DNA of 64,000 nucleotides from assembly GCF_014646815.1 (NCBI RefSeq), contig NZ_BMNZ01000001.1:1-64000 (forward strand), in the 5' to 3' direction. Each line of letters begins with the position of its first letter. Positions within the stretch are counted from its first letter, which is position 1. A program made the translations under genes and the position numbers. Below are positions 34,843-43,935 of the stretch, one piece after another. The stretch is from Terrabacter tumescens. Its GTDB lineage: Bacteria > Actinomycetota > Actinomycetes > Actinomycetales > Dermatophilaceae. Under the pieces are notes generated by a model, which saw only the letters and a program-made list of their open reading frames with translations, had not been told where the DNA came from and ran no database searches.

Positions 34843-35703
34843 GTGCCGGAGCTGCCCGAGGTCGAGGTCGTGCGTCGTGGCCTCGAGGACCACGTCGTGG
34901 GTCGTCACGTCACCCGCGCCCGGATCACCGGGGTCCGGGTGGCCCGACGCCACGACGCCGGCCCCGAGGACCTCGCCGCGCGCCTGCACGACGTCACGGT
35001 CACCGCGGCGTCGCGCCGCGGCAAGTACCTCTGGCTCGCGCTCGACGGCGAGGACGCCCTCATCGTGCACCTCGGGATGAGCGGACAGATGCTGGTCGAG
35101 CCGGCCGACGCGCCGCTCGAGAAGCACTGCCATGCCCGCTTCGACTTCAGCGACGACGGACCCCAGCTGCGCTTCGTCGACCAGCGGACCTTCGGGGGAC
35201 TCGCGCTCTCACCCCTGCGGCCCGACGGCATCCCCGAGTCGGTCGCCCACATCGCGCCGGACCCCTTCGAGCCGGCCTACGACCAGGCCGCGGTGGTGCG
35301 CCGGATGAAGCAGCGCGACAGCGCCGTCAAGCGCGCCCTGCTCGACCAGACGCTGGTCTCGGGCATCGGCAACATCTACGCCGACGAGGCCCTGTGGCGC
35401 GCGCAGGTGCACGGCGAGCGGCTGTGCTCCTCGCTGACCAAGCCGACCTTGGCCCGCATCCTTGACCACGCCCACGACGTCATGGCCGAGGCGCTCGGCC
35501 AGGGCGGCACGAGCTTCGACGCGCTCTACGTCAACGTCAACGGTGCGAGCGGCTACTTCGACCGCTCGCTCCACGCCTACGGCCGCGCGGGCACCCAGTG
35601 CGACCGGTGCGGCACGATCATGCGCCGCGAGCAGTTCATGAACCGCTCGTCGTTCTCGTGCCCCGTCTGCCAGCCGCGCCCGAGACGACGCAGCCCGTCC
35701 TGA
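34843..35703 (+). CDS. mutM: Formamidopyrimidine-DNA glycosylase
   Basis: A 286-residue glycosylase/AP lyase removing 8-oxoguanine and formamidopyrimidines. It begins [13 protein letters not shown], with Pro2 as nucleophile and Glu3; the H2TH region holds [20 protein letters not shown], and the C-terminal zinc finger is [13 protein letters not shown] followed by CPVC. GTG 34843 is 16 nt after rnc. A hairpin overlaps the stop codon. Confidence 0.96.
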   Translation: MPELPEVEVVRRGLEDHVVGRHVTRARITGVRVARRHDAGPEDLAARLHDVTVTAASRRGKYLWLALDGEDALIVHLGMSGQMLVEPADAPLEKHCHARFDFSDDGPQLRFVDQRTFGGLALSPLRPDGIPESVAHIAPDPFEPAYDQAAVVRRMKQRDSAVKRALLDQTLVSGIGNIYADEALWRAQVHGERLCSSLTKPTLARILDHAHDVMAEALGQGGTSFDALYVNVNGASGYFDRSLHAYGRAGTQCDRCGTIMRREQFMNRSSFSCPVCQPRPRRRSPS

Positions 35704-35730
35704 CCGTCTGACGACGGGGGACGGGCTGCG
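35689..35730 (+). terminator. Terminator of the yceD-rpmF-rnc-mutM operon
   Basis: A 12-bp stem (CGCAGCCCGTCC and complement) that starts inside the last codons of mutM, with an inner CCGTC/GACGG stem. Confidence 0.7.
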
Positions 35731-35766
35731 ACTCGGTGGTGCGTGGGCGTGGTGCGTGCGCCGCGG

Positions 35767-36099
35767 TCAGTGACCCGTCGAACGCCGCTTCGGTGCGGGT
35801 CGGGTGGGGTCGTCGCCGGCGGGCTCGACGTGCTCGGGGACGACGATCGGCTTGATCCGTGCCCACCCGATGAAGAACGCGCTGACGACGACGAGGGCTA
35901 TGCCGGCATACAGGTTGGCGTTGACGCCGCCGGTCTTGTCGAGCGACTGGTCCCCGAAGATCCCCATGGCGAGCAGGATCAGCCCGTAGAGGCCGAGCAG
36001 GGCACCGATGAAGTTGCGGATGTCGAAGGCGCCCGCGGTGTGGCGGCCCTCCTGCTCCCCGTCGGTGCCGGGAGCGTCGAGATCGTGCTTTTCACTCAT
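35767..36099 (-). CDS. Small two-helix membrane protein next to the sodium symporter
   Basis: A 110-residue protein with two hydrophobic segments, NFIGALLGLYGLILLAMGIF (about 29-48) and LYAGIALVVVSAFFIGWA (about 63-80), with charged termini. It starts 13 nt after the symporter gene ends and is cotranscribed with it. Function is unknown; a small subunit or stabiliser of the transporter is a reasonable guess. Confidence 0.75.
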   Translation of the reverse strand: MSEKHDLDAPGTDGEQEGRHTAGAFDIRNFIGALLGLYGLILLAMGIFGDQSLDKTGGVNANLYAGIALVVVSAFFIGWARIKPIVVPEHVEPAGDDPTRPAPKRRSTGH

Positions 36100-36112
36100 G
36101 TCGAGGCTCCTG

Positions 36113-37873
36113 TCAGAACAAGAAGTTGAGGACGATGACCATGCCGAGCGAGACGCCGGCGAGGGGGAGCGTGCGCCGGAACCACGGGAGCTTGTGCTCC
36201 TCGGGGTCGACGAGGTCCTCGCGCGGTGTCTCGGAGTAGACGAGGCCGCGCAGCTCGGAGACCGGCTTGGGCTCGGTCACGAGCGAGACGACGACGCTCA
36301 GCACGATGTCGACGACGAAGGCCGCGGAGGCCGCGACGAACGCGGCGCCCTGGCCGCCGAGCGGGATGACGCCGAGGCTGAGGCTCCCGAACGCGTCCTT
36401 GCTGAGGAAGGCGACGAGCACGGCCGACAGGGTGCCGGCCGAGAGACCGACCCAACCGGCGGTCGCGGTCATCCGCTTCCAGAACATGCCGAGGATGAAG
36501 GTCGCGAAGAGCGGCGCGTTGAAGAAGCCGAACAGCGTCTGGAGGTAGTCCATGACGTTGCTGAACGAGCTCGCGACGATCGCGGTGAAGATCGCGATGA
36601 CGGTCGCCGCCACCGTCGCCAGACGGCCGATGCGCAGGTAGTAGTCGTCGCTGTGGTCCTTGCGGATGTAGCGCTGCCACAGGTCGTAGCTGAAGACGGT
36701 GTTGAACGCCGAGATGTTGGCGGCCATGCCGGCCATGAAGGCTGCGAGCAGACCGGCGATGGCGACGCCGAGCAGGCCGTTGGGCAGGACGTCACGCATG
36801 AGCAGCAGCAGCGAGTCGTTGAACTTCACGCCTTCGCCGGAGGCTCCGCCGGGCGGTGAGCCGCCGGACTTGAGCTGGGTGATCTCCGGGACGAGCACCG
36901 CCGCCACCATGCCGGGCAGGATGACGATGAAGGGCACGAACATCTTGGGGAACGACCCGATGATCGGCGTCTTGCGTGCTGCCGAGATCGAGTTGGACGC
37001 CATGGCGCGCTGGACCTCGACGAAGTTCGTCGTCCAGTAGCCGAAGGACAGCACGAAGCCGAGGCCGAAGACGATGCCGACGATCGACCAGAACGGCGAG
37101 TCGAAGCCGGAGAGCGCCTGGCCGGGCCAGGAGTTCAGCTGCTGCTCGGCGGAGGGCACCTTGGCGGCCGCGGCGGCGGGGGAGGCGGCGAACTCGGTGA
37201 TCTTGTCCTTGAGGCCCTGGTAGCCGCCGACGCGGTGCAGGCCGATGAGCGTCAGCGGCAGCAGCGCCGCGACGATGACGAAGAACTGCAGCACCTCGTT
37301 GTAGATGGCGGCCGAGAGGCCGCCGAGCGTGATGTAGGACAGCACGATCGCGGCCGCGACGAGCAGCGCCACCCACAGGGGCCAGCCGAGCAGCGCGTGC
37401 ACGATCGAGCCGAGCAGGTAGAGGTTGACGCCGGCGATGAGCAGCTGCGCGAGGGCGAAGCTGAGCGCGTTGACGAGATGGGCTCCGGTACCGAAGCGGC
37501 GGAACATGAACTCGGGGACCGAGCGCACCTTCGAGCCGTAGTAGAAGGGCATCATCACGACGCCGAGGAACAGCATGGCGGGGATGGCGCCGACCCAGAA
37601 GTAGTGCACGGTCGAGATGCCGAGCTCGGCGCCGTTGGCCGACATGCCCATGATCTCGACGGCACCGAGGTTCGCCGAGATGAAGGCGAGGCCGGTGACC
37701 CAGGCCGGCAGCGACCGGCCCGAGAGGAAGAAGTCGATCGAGTCGGACACCGCGCGCCTCGCCATGACCCCGATGCCGAGGACGAAGACGAAGTAGAGGG
37801 CGATGATGACGTAGTCGACGGGTTCGGCGCTGATGAGGGTGTCCGCGGTGGGCAGACCCGCCAGTGCGTGCAT
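36113..37873 (-). CDS. Sodium:solute symporter family transporter
   Basis: A 586-residue membrane protein with about 13 hydrophobic segments. Family features include FFLSGRSLPAWVTGLAFISANLGAVE split across helices 1-2, GGLSAAIYNEVLQFF and FGYWTTNFVEVQRAMAS (helix 8 region, Na+ site), and ISAFNTVFSYDLWQRYI. It belongs to the SSS/SLC5 group; the solute (sugar, inositol or other) cannot be told. ATG 37873 has AAGGGA upstream. An ACGCTA/TAGCGT repeat lies at 37904-37918 in the promoter region. Confidence 0.88.
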   Translation of the reverse strand: MHALAGLPTADTLISAEPVDYVIIALYFVFVLGIGVMARRAVSDSIDFFLSGRSLPAWVTGLAFISANLGAVEIMGMSANGAELGISTVHYFWVGAIPAMLFLGVVMMPFYYGSKVRSVPEFMFRRFGTGAHLVNALSFALAQLLIAGVNLYLLGSIVHALLGWPLWVALLVAAAIVLSYITLGGLSAAIYNEVLQFFVIVAALLPLTLIGLHRVGGYQGLKDKITEFAASPAAAAAKVPSAEQQLNSWPGQALSGFDSPFWSIVGIVFGLGFVLSFGYWTTNFVEVQRAMASNSISAARKTPIIGSFPKMFVPFIVILPGMVAAVLVPEITQLKSGGSPPGGASGEGVKFNDSLLLLMRDVLPNGLLGVAIAGLLAAFMAGMAANISAFNTVFSYDLWQRYIRKDHSDDYYLRIGRLATVAATVIAIFTAIVASSFSNVMDYLQTLFGFFNAPLFATFILGMFWKRMTATAGWVGLSAGTLSAVLVAFLSKDAFGSLSLGVIPLGGQGAAFVAASAAFVVDIVLSVVVSLVTEPKPVSELRGLVYSETPREDLVDPEEHKLPWFRRTLPLAGVSLGMVIVLNFLF

Positions 37874-37903
37874 GCGTTCAGTCCCTTCGTTGGGCGACGA
37901 CTC

Positions 37904-37918
37904 ACGCTAACGTAGCGT
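37904..37918. promoter_or_regulatory. Short inverted repeat in the symporter promoter
   Basis: ACGCTA and TAGCGT around a 3-nt centre. On the minus strand TAGCGT could itself be a -10 element, with a leader of about 25 nt. Confidence 0.35.
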
Positions 37919-37933
37919 CCGACGCGGGGCGCG

Positions 37934-39208
37934 TCAGGACGGGTCGGTGCCTCGTGCCCGTGTGATGAGCCGTTTGAGCGGGACGGAGGTGTCCGCCGCG
38001 CTGTCGGCAGGGATGGTCATACCCTTCTCCAGCGCTCGTTTCACAGCGACGTAGTCGGCGGGAACGCCCACCGACTCGACGGCGATGAGCAGCCCGTCGC
38101 GGTAGCTGAGCAGCGAGAACCGCTCTGCCGCAACGTCGCCGCGCACCACGGTCCGGTCGGCGCCGTGGGGGAGGCCGGCCATCTGCAGCCGGAGGTCGCC
38201 CTGGTCGCTCCAGAACCACGGCACGGTGTCGTATGCCGTGTCGTGGCCGGCCAGGGTCGCCGCGGCGGTGCGTGCCTGGTCGGTCGCGTGCGGCACGCTC
38301 TCGAGCCTCGTGGGGCCGGGCTCGCCGCGCGTGAACGGGTTGGGGCCGACCGCGCAGTCACCGGCCGCGACGGTCAGGCCGTCGGAGGTGCGGGCGTGCT
38401 CGTCCACGACGATGCCGTGGGGCTCGACGAGGAGGCCGAGCTGCTCGGCGAGCTCGGTGCGGGGGAGTGCCCCGATGCCGACGACGACGAGGTCGGCGGG
38501 CACCGTCGTGCCGTCCGCGAGCTCGGCGCCGGTCACCGCACCATCGGCCCCGACGACGCGGACGGCGTTGGCGCCCAGCAGGATTCGGGTGCCGCGGCGC
38601 CGGTGCGCGTCCCGCACGGCGTCGGAGAGTGCGGCGGTGACAGCCCGCCCGAGCAGGCGGTCGGTCGCCTCGACGACGGTCACCGCGGCGCCGAGCGCCC
38701 GTGCCCCCGCTGCGATCTCGAGTCCGATGAACCCCCCTCCCACGACGACGACGTCGCGTGCAGCACGCAGGCGGGGAGCGAGCAGGTCCGCGTCGGCGAG
38801 GGTGCGCACGGAGTGCACGCCGGTGAGGTCCGCGCCCTCGACGGGCAGCGTGCGGTTGACCGCGCCGGTGGTCAGGGCGAGCCGGTCGAAGGCCACCGTG
38901 CGGCCCGAGGCGAGCGTGGCGCTGCCGGTGGAACCCTCCCGCGCGATCGACACGACGGCGTCGCCGGTGACGAGCTCGACACCGAGCCCGGCGAACCACG
39001 AGGCGTCGTGGAAGACGAGCGAGTTGCGGTCGTGCTCGCCGCGCAGGTAGGTCTTGGACAGCGGCGGCCGCTCGTAGGGCGGCTCGGGCTCGTCGCCCAC
39101 GAGGACGACGGGCGCGGTGTCGCCGAGCTCGTGCAGCGCGGTGACGAGCGAGATGCCGGCCTGTCCCGCGCCGACGACGAGGGTCCTGGCGCTCTCGTCA
39201 CTCGGCAT
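37934..39208 (-). CDS. FAD-dependent NAD(P)H:ferredoxin-type reductase
   Basis: A 424-residue flavoprotein of the rhodocoxin/putidaredoxin reductase type. FAD motif VVGAGQAGISLV (residues 11-22), PYERPPLSKTYLRGEHD, NAD motif VVVVGGGFIGLEIAAGA (near 150), and second FAD motif GLTVAAGDCAV. The C-terminal ~90 residues are the interface domain. No ferredoxin or P450 gene is adjacent, so the electron acceptor is unknown. ATG 39208 follows TAGGCT by 7 nt; the frame extends past it to 40537 but only antisense to the alcohol dehydrogenase gene. Confidence 0.88.
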   Translation of the reverse strand: MPSDESARTLVVGAGQAGISLVTALHELGDTAPVVLVGDEPEPPYERPPLSKTYLRGEHDRNSLVFHDASWFAGLGVELVTGDAVVSIAREGSTGSATLASGRTVAFDRLALTTGAVNRTLPVEGADLTGVHSVRTLADADLLAPRLRAARDVVVVGGGFIGLEIAAGARALGAAVTVVEATDRLLGRAVTAALSDAVRDAHRRRGTRILLGANAVRVVGADGAVTGAELADGTTVPADLVVVGIGALPRTELAEQLGLLVEPHGIVVDEHARTSDGLTVAAGDCAVGPNPFTRGEPGPTRLESVPHATDQARTAAATLAGHDTAYDTVPWFWSDQGDLRLQMAGLPHGADRTVVRGDVAAERFSLLSYRDGLLIAVESVGVPADYVAVKRALEKGMTIPADSAADTSVPLKRLITRARGTDPS

Positions 39209-39215
39209 GGACCCC

Positions 39216-39225
39216 AGCCTAGGGT
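39216..39225. promoter_or_regulatory. Overlapping divergent -10 elements
   Basis: AGCCTAGGGT. Minus strand: TAGGCT (39216-39221), 7 nt before ATG 39208. Plus strand: TAGGGT (39220-39225), 7 nt before ATG 39233. The two hexamers share the central TA. The entire intergenic region is 24 bp. Confidence 0.6.
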
Positions 39226-39232
39226 GGGGCGC

Positions 39233-40528
39233 ATGACGTGGTCTCCCGCCAACCCCGAGTCCGTCTTCACCTACGGCGCCCCGCAGCTGAAGTTCGGCGC
39301 AGGGGCTGCCGACGAGCTCGGCCACGACCTGCTGGCACTCGGTGCGCACCGGGTCCTCGTGGTGACCGATCCCGGTGTCCTCGCGACCGGGTGGCCGGAC
39401 CGGGTCGCCGAAGGCGTGCGGGGATTCGGGATCGAGGTGGTCGTCCACGACTCCGCCCACGTCGAGCCGACCGACGCGAGCCTCCTGACCGCGGTGGAGC
39501 GGGCCCGCGCCGAGGGCCCCTTCGACGGCTACGTCGCCGTCGGTGGCGGCTCTGCCATCGACACGGCCAAGGCGGTCGACCTCGTGCTCAGCGACGGCGG
39601 CGACCTCATGGACTACGTCAACGTGCCCATCGGTGCCGGCCGCGCCCCGGGCCGTCCGCTCGCGCCGCTCGTCGCGGTGCCGACGACGACGGGGACCGGC
39701 GCCGAGAGCACGACGATCTGTGTGCTCGACGTGCTCTCCCTCAAGGTCAAGACCGGCATCAGCCACGTGCGGCTGCGCCCGAGCCTCGCCGTCGTCGACG
39801 CGCGCCTGACCGCGACTCAGCCTGCTGGCGTCACGGCGAGCGCGGGGATGGACATCCTCTGCCACGCCCTCGAGAGCTGGACGGCGCGTCCCTACACGAG
39901 CTACGAGCGCAAGCAGCCGGGCGAGCGCGTGCCCTACTGCGGCAGCAACCCCATCTCCGACATCTGGTCCGAGCGGTCGATGTCTTTGCTGGCCAAGGCT
40001 TTCCGCACAGCAGTCCGCGACGGGTCCGACGAGGCCGCCCGCGGCGACATGGCGCTCGCGGCGACGTTCGCCGGCCTCGGCTTCGGAAACGCCGGCGTCC
40101 ACGTGCCGCACGCCAACGCGTACCCGATCGCCGGCCGCGTGCGCGACTTCCACCCGGACGGCTACCCGAGCGACGAGCCGATGGTTCCGCACGGCATGGC
40201 CGTCGCGCTGACCGCGCCCGAGGCGTTCCGCTGGACCTTCGACGCCGACCCCGAGCGCCACCTCGCGGCCGCCCGGCTCCTCGACCCCGGCCACGGCGCG
40301 CGCTGGCAGGCCCAGCCTCGCGACGTGCTGCCCGGTGTCCTCGTCGACCTCATGCGCGACATCGGGCTGCCCAGCGGCCTGGCCGAGGTCGGCTACACCG
40401 AGGCCGACGTCCCCGACCTCGTCGAGGGGGCCCTCAAGCAGCAGCGGCTCCTCGCGACGAGCCCGCGCGAGGTCGACGCGGACGACCTCGCCGGCATCGT
40501 CACCCGGTCCCTGCACCTCTGGGACTGA
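39233..40528 (+). CDS. Iron-containing alcohol dehydrogenase, hydroxyacid-oxoacid transhydrogenase-like
   Basis: A 431-residue group III alcohol dehydrogenase. VAVGGGSAIDTAKAVDLVL (near 101-119) binds nucleotide, AVPTTTGTGAESTT follows, and metal ligands lie in GMDILCHALESW and PHGMAVALTAPEAF. The length and NPISDIWSERS segment resemble hydroxyacid-oxoacid transhydrogenase (ADHFE1 type), which couples 4-hydroxybutyrate oxidation to 2-oxoglutarate reduction. Substrate is therefore inferred. It diverges from the reductase gene over 24 bp. Confidence 0.87.
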   Translation: MTWSPANPESVFTYGAPQLKFGAGAADELGHDLLALGAHRVLVVTDPGVLATGWPDRVAEGVRGFGIEVVVHDSAHVEPTDASLLTAVERARAEGPFDGYVAVGGGSAIDTAKAVDLVLSDGGDLMDYVNVPIGAGRAPGRPLAPLVAVPTTTGTGAESTTICVLDVLSLKVKTGISHVRLRPSLAVVDARLTATQPAGVTASAGMDILCHALESWTARPYTSYERKQPGERVPYCGSNPISDIWSERSMSLLAKAFRTAVRDGSDEAARGDMALAATFAGLGFGNAGVHVPHANAYPIAGRVRDFHPDGYPSDEPMVPHGMAVALTAPEAFRWTFDADPERHLAAARLLDPGHGARWQAQPRDVLPGVLVDLMRDIGLPSGLAEVGYTEADVPDLVEGALKQQRLLATSPREVDADDLAGIVTRSLHLWD

Positions 40529-40607
40529 CGAAGGCAACCGCGCAGGTTTTTGCGGGGGAACACCGGGGCGCAGGCCGCTTGCGGCCGTGAGCTCCCGTGC
40601 GTCCGCA

Positions 40608-40613
40608 TACAGT
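40608..40613 (+). promoter_or_regulatory. -10 hexamer TACAGT before the M3 peptidase gene
   Basis: TACAGT, then gccgtct (7 nt), then GTG 40621. Confidence 0.5.
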
Positions 40614-40620
40614 GCCGTCT

Positions 40621-42546
40621 GTGACGACCGAGCCTACCCACCTGCCCCTTCCCCTCGAGAGCGACTGGCTCGACTGGGTCGGCGCCCGCGGCGAGCAGCA
40701 GCTCGCGCTGGCCCGCTCCCTCGTCGAGGGCCTGCGCAGCGACCCGCCGAAGGAGCCGGTGGAGGTCCTGCGGGTCTGGAACGACGCGCAGACGGCGCTG
40801 TCCAACGCCGCCTCGGTGGGCTCCCTCTTCTCCGAGGTGCACCCCGACGAGGCCGTGCGCGAGCGCGCCGAGGCCGTGGCGCAGCAGGTGCAGAAGCTCG
40901 ACACCGACCTCGGTCTCGACACCGGGCTGTATGCCGTCCTGGCGGGTCTCGACGCGAGCGGCCTCGACGCCGACGCGTCACGGGTCCTCGAGCGCACCCT
41001 GCGCGACTTCCGCCGCTCGGGCGTCGACCAGGACGAGCCGACGCGGGACCGGCTGCGCGAGCTGGGCGAGCGCGCGATCCTGCTGAGCCAGGAGTTCAGC
41101 AAGAACATCCGCGAGGACGTGCGCAGCATCAAGGTCACGCCGGACCGCCTGGCCGGCCTGCCGCAGGACTGGGTCGACGCCCACCCCGTCGGTGACGACG
41201 GGCTCGTCACCGTGACGACCGACTACCCGGACGTCGTGCCGTTCCGCACGTTCGCGCACGACGCCGCTGCCCGGCGCGACCTCGTCACGCAGTTCCTCAC
41301 CATCGCCTGGCCGGCCAACGACCGCGTCCTGCAGGAGATCTTCGCGGTGCGTCGCGAGCACGCAGCCCTGCTCGGCTACGCGTCCTGGGCCGACTACGAC
41401 GCCGAGGTGAAGATGATCGGCAGCGGCAAGGCGATCGGTGAGTTCGTCGACCGGATCACCGAGCTGTCGACCGCGAGCGCCGAGCGCGACAAGGCCGTCC
41501 TGCTCGAGCGGCTGCGCCAGGACCGTCCCGACGCCACCGACATCGACGGCGCCGACACGAGCTACTACGCCGAGCTCGTCCGCAAGGAGCAGCTGGCCGT
41601 CGACGCCCAGCAGGTGCGCACGTACTTCCCGTTCGAGTCGGTGCGCCAGGGGCTGCTCGACGTGACCGGTCGTCTCTTCGGCCTCGAGTGGACCCCGGTC
41701 GCCCGCGAGGACGCCCGGACGTGGCACGAGGAGGTCGCGACCTACGACGTGTCCTTCGAGGGAGAGCGCATCGGGCGCATCCACCTCGACCTGCACCCGC
41801 GCGAGGGCAAGTACAAGCACGCCGCCCAGTTCGACCTCGCTCGTGGCGTCGCGGGCACGCAGCTCGCCGAGGGCGTGCTCGTCTGCAACTTCAACCGAGG
41901 ACTGATGGAGCACGACGAGGTGGTGACCCTCTTCCACGAGTTCGGCCACCTCGTGCACCACGTCCTCGCCGGCCGCACCGAGTGGGTGCGCTTCTCCGGG
42001 GTCGCGACCGAGTGGGACTTCGTCGAGGCCCCGAGCCAGATGCTCGAGGAGTGGGCCTGGGACGCCGACGTCCTCGCCACCTTCGCCCGCAACGCGGACG
42101 GCGAGACCATCCCGGCCGACCTCGTGCGGGCGATGCGCCGCGCCGACGACTTCGGCAAGGGCTACGACGCGCGCACGCAGATGTTCTACGCCGCGCTGTC
42201 CTACGACTTCCACGTGCACGAGACCGACGACCTCACGGCCCGCCTGCGCGAGCTGATGGAGCGCTACTCCGTCTTCCCGTACCTCTCGGGCACGCACATG
42301 CAGTGCCACTTCGGGCACCTCGACGGCTACAGCTCGGCGTACTACACCTACATGTGGTCGCTCGTCATCGCCAAGGACATGTTCTCCGCCTTCGACCACG
42401 GTGACCTCTTCGACCCCGAGGTCGCCGGCGCCTACCGCGACAAGGTGCTCGCCCAGGGCGGACGCCGCGACGCTGCCGACCTCGTCGAGGACTTCCTCGG
42501 CCGGCCCTACACCTTCGACGCGTATGCCGCGTGGCTCGCGGAGTGA
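40621..42546 (+). CDS. M3-family metallopeptidase (thimet oligopeptidase type)
   Basis: A 641-residue zinc oligopeptidase. The HEFGH zinc-binding motif (FHEFGHLVHH) lies at about residues 439-443, with the third ligand in VEAPSQMLEEW. The C-terminal FGHLDGYSSAYYTYMWS, containing the substrate-binding His/Tyr residues, is complete. It degrades short peptides in the cytosol. GTG 40621 is preferred over the in-frame start at 40597 because of the -10 box. Confidence 0.93.
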   Translation: MTTEPTHLPLPLESDWLDWVGARGEQQLALARSLVEGLRSDPPKEPVEVLRVWNDAQTALSNAASVGSLFSEVHPDEAVRERAEAVAQQVQKLDTDLGLDTGLYAVLAGLDASGLDADASRVLERTLRDFRRSGVDQDEPTRDRLRELGERAILLSQEFSKNIREDVRSIKVTPDRLAGLPQDWVDAHPVGDDGLVTVTTDYPDVVPFRTFAHDAAARRDLVTQFLTIAWPANDRVLQEIFAVRREHAALLGYASWADYDAEVKMIGSGKAIGEFVDRITELSTASAERDKAVLLERLRQDRPDATDIDGADTSYYAELVRKEQLAVDAQQVRTYFPFESVRQGLLDVTGRLFGLEWTPVAREDARTWHEEVATYDVSFEGERIGRIHLDLHPREGKYKHAAQFDLARGVAGTQLAEGVLVCNFNRGLMEHDEVVTLFHEFGHLVHHVLAGRTEWVRFSGVATEWDFVEAPSQMLEEWAWDADVLATFARNADGETIPADLVRAMRRADDFGKGYDARTQMFYAALSYDFHVHETDDLTARLRELMERYSVFPYLSGTHMQCHFGHLDGYSSAYYTYMWSLVIAKDMFSAFDHGDLFDPEVAGAYRDKVLAQGGRRDAADLVEDFLGRPYTFDAYAAWLAE

Positions 42547-42566
42547 CCCCGCGCGGGAGTGAGGGG

Positions 42567-43400
42567 GTGCACGTCACGGCGCTGACGGCATACCCCGTCA
42601 AGTCCCTGGGTGGCGTGTCCGTCGACGAGGCGGTCGTCGAGGTGCAGGGGCTGCGGCACGACCGTCGGTGGGCGGTCGTCGACCCGGACGGCGCCAAGGT
42701 CACCGCGCGCGAGGAGCACGCCCTGCTCGGCCTGCGTGCCGAGCCGCTCGACGCCGGCGGGGTGCGGCTGCTCGCCCCGGGTGCCGAGTCGCTCGAGGTG
42801 GCACCGCCCCGCGACGCCGCCCCGGTGCCCGTCGGCTTCTCCGGACAGGACCGCGCGCGCCCGGCCGGCGCGGACGCCCACGAGTGGCTGTCGGAGCGCG
42901 TCGGCCGCCCGCTGCGACTGGTCTGGCAGGACGAGCAGACGCACCGCCCGATCCGCGCCGACCTGGGTGGCGTCGACGGCGACCGCAACTCGCTGTCGGA
43001 CGCGGCACCGCTCCACGTGACGTCGGAGTCGTCCCTCGCCCAGCTCAACGACTGGGTGACCGAGACGGCGTTCGAACGAGGCGAGCAGGCCCGGGATCCC
43101 TTGGGGCACGACCGTTTCCGGCCCAACGTCGTCGTCGCAGGGTCCGCGCCGTTCGCGGAGGACGGCTGGTCGTCCGTGCGCATCGGCGACGTGCCCTTCC
43201 GGGCGACGATGGTGTGCGACCGGTGCGTCATGACGACGATCGACCGGGACTCCCTGCGCACCGGCAAGGAGCCGATCCGCACGCTGGCCCGGCACCGCAG
43301 GTGGGAGGGCGCCACGTGGTTCGGGATCAGGCTCACCCCGGTGCTGCCGCTCGCGCCCGGCGCGACCCTCCGGGTCGGGGACGAGGTCGTCCCGGGCTGA
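42567..43400 (+). CDS. MOSC-domain protein
   Basis: A 277-residue protein with MOSC_N (VHVTALTAYPVKSLGG, residues 1-16) and MOSC domains; the conserved Cys lies in CDRCVMTTID (around 217-226). MOSC proteins such as mARC and YcbX carry molybdenum cofactor and reduce N-hydroxylated compounds. GTG 42567 is chosen to give the family N-terminus, with AGTGAGGGG immediately upstream; GTG 42543 overlaps the M3 stop (GTGA) and would add eight residues. Confidence 0.87.
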   Translation: MHVTALTAYPVKSLGGVSVDEAVVEVQGLRHDRRWAVVDPDGAKVTAREEHALLGLRAEPLDAGGVRLLAPGAESLEVAPPRDAAPVPVGFSGQDRARPAGADAHEWLSERVGRPLRLVWQDEQTHRPIRADLGGVDGDRNSLSDAAPLHVTSESSLAQLNDWVTETAFERGEQARDPLGHDRFRPNVVVAGSAPFAEDGWSSVRIGDVPFRATMVCDRCVMTTIDRDSLRTGKEPIRTLARHRRWEGATWFGIRLTPVLPLAPGATLRVGDEVVPG

Positions 43401-43466
43401 CCGGGTGAGTCGCACCTCACTGCCCAACCGTCCACGTTGCGGCAGCGGGGGCACGAGACTCGAGGA

Positions 43467-43934
43467 ATGAGGACGAAGCGGGTCCTCGGGGGCGCGGTCG
43501 CCTTGATCGTCGTGCTGGCCACCTTCTCGGCGGTCATCGCGTCGAGGCGCGACGCGTCCGTCCTCGACCCCACCGGCCCCGTCGCCGCGGTCCGGTCCTT
43601 CGTCTCTGCCGTCGTCGACGGACGGACCGACGAGGCCGCTCGCTGGCTCGACCCCAAGGGCGAGTGCGGGCCCGAGGACCTCGTCCACGGCCTCATCGTG
43701 CCGGGGGAGGCGCCTCCCGTCCGGGTCGAGCTCGTGGGGAGCAGCACCGAGGGCACGACCGGGGCGTCGACCGCGACCGTGGAGGTCGTGATCCGCCTCG
43801 GTGGTGGCGAGATGGGCCCGTTCGGGACCTCCGAGTACTCGGAGCGAGCGACCTACTCGCTCCGCTCCGTCGAGGGCGCCTGGCGTCTCACCGGGACGCC
43901 GTGGCCCATCGAGTCCTGCTCACCGGGAGGCTGA
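43467..43934 (+). CDS. Membrane-anchored or secreted protein of unknown function
   Basis: A 155-residue protein with an N-terminal hydrophobic segment (VLGGAVALIVVLATFSAVIA, residues 6-25) after MRTKR, then a soluble domain with two cysteines (KGECGPED and ESCSPGG) resembling small secreted NTF2-like domains in layout. I do not recognise the family with certainty. The next gene starts 1 nt after its stop, so they are coupled. Confidence 0.7.
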   Translation: MRTKRVLGGAVALIVVLATFSAVIASRRDASVLDPTGPVAAVRSFVSAVVDGRTDEAARWLDPKGECGPEDLVHGLIVPGEAPPVRVELVGSSTEGTTGASTATVEVVIRLGGGEMGPFGTSEYSERATYSLRSVEGAWRLTGTPWPIESCSPGG

Positions 43935-43935
43935 C

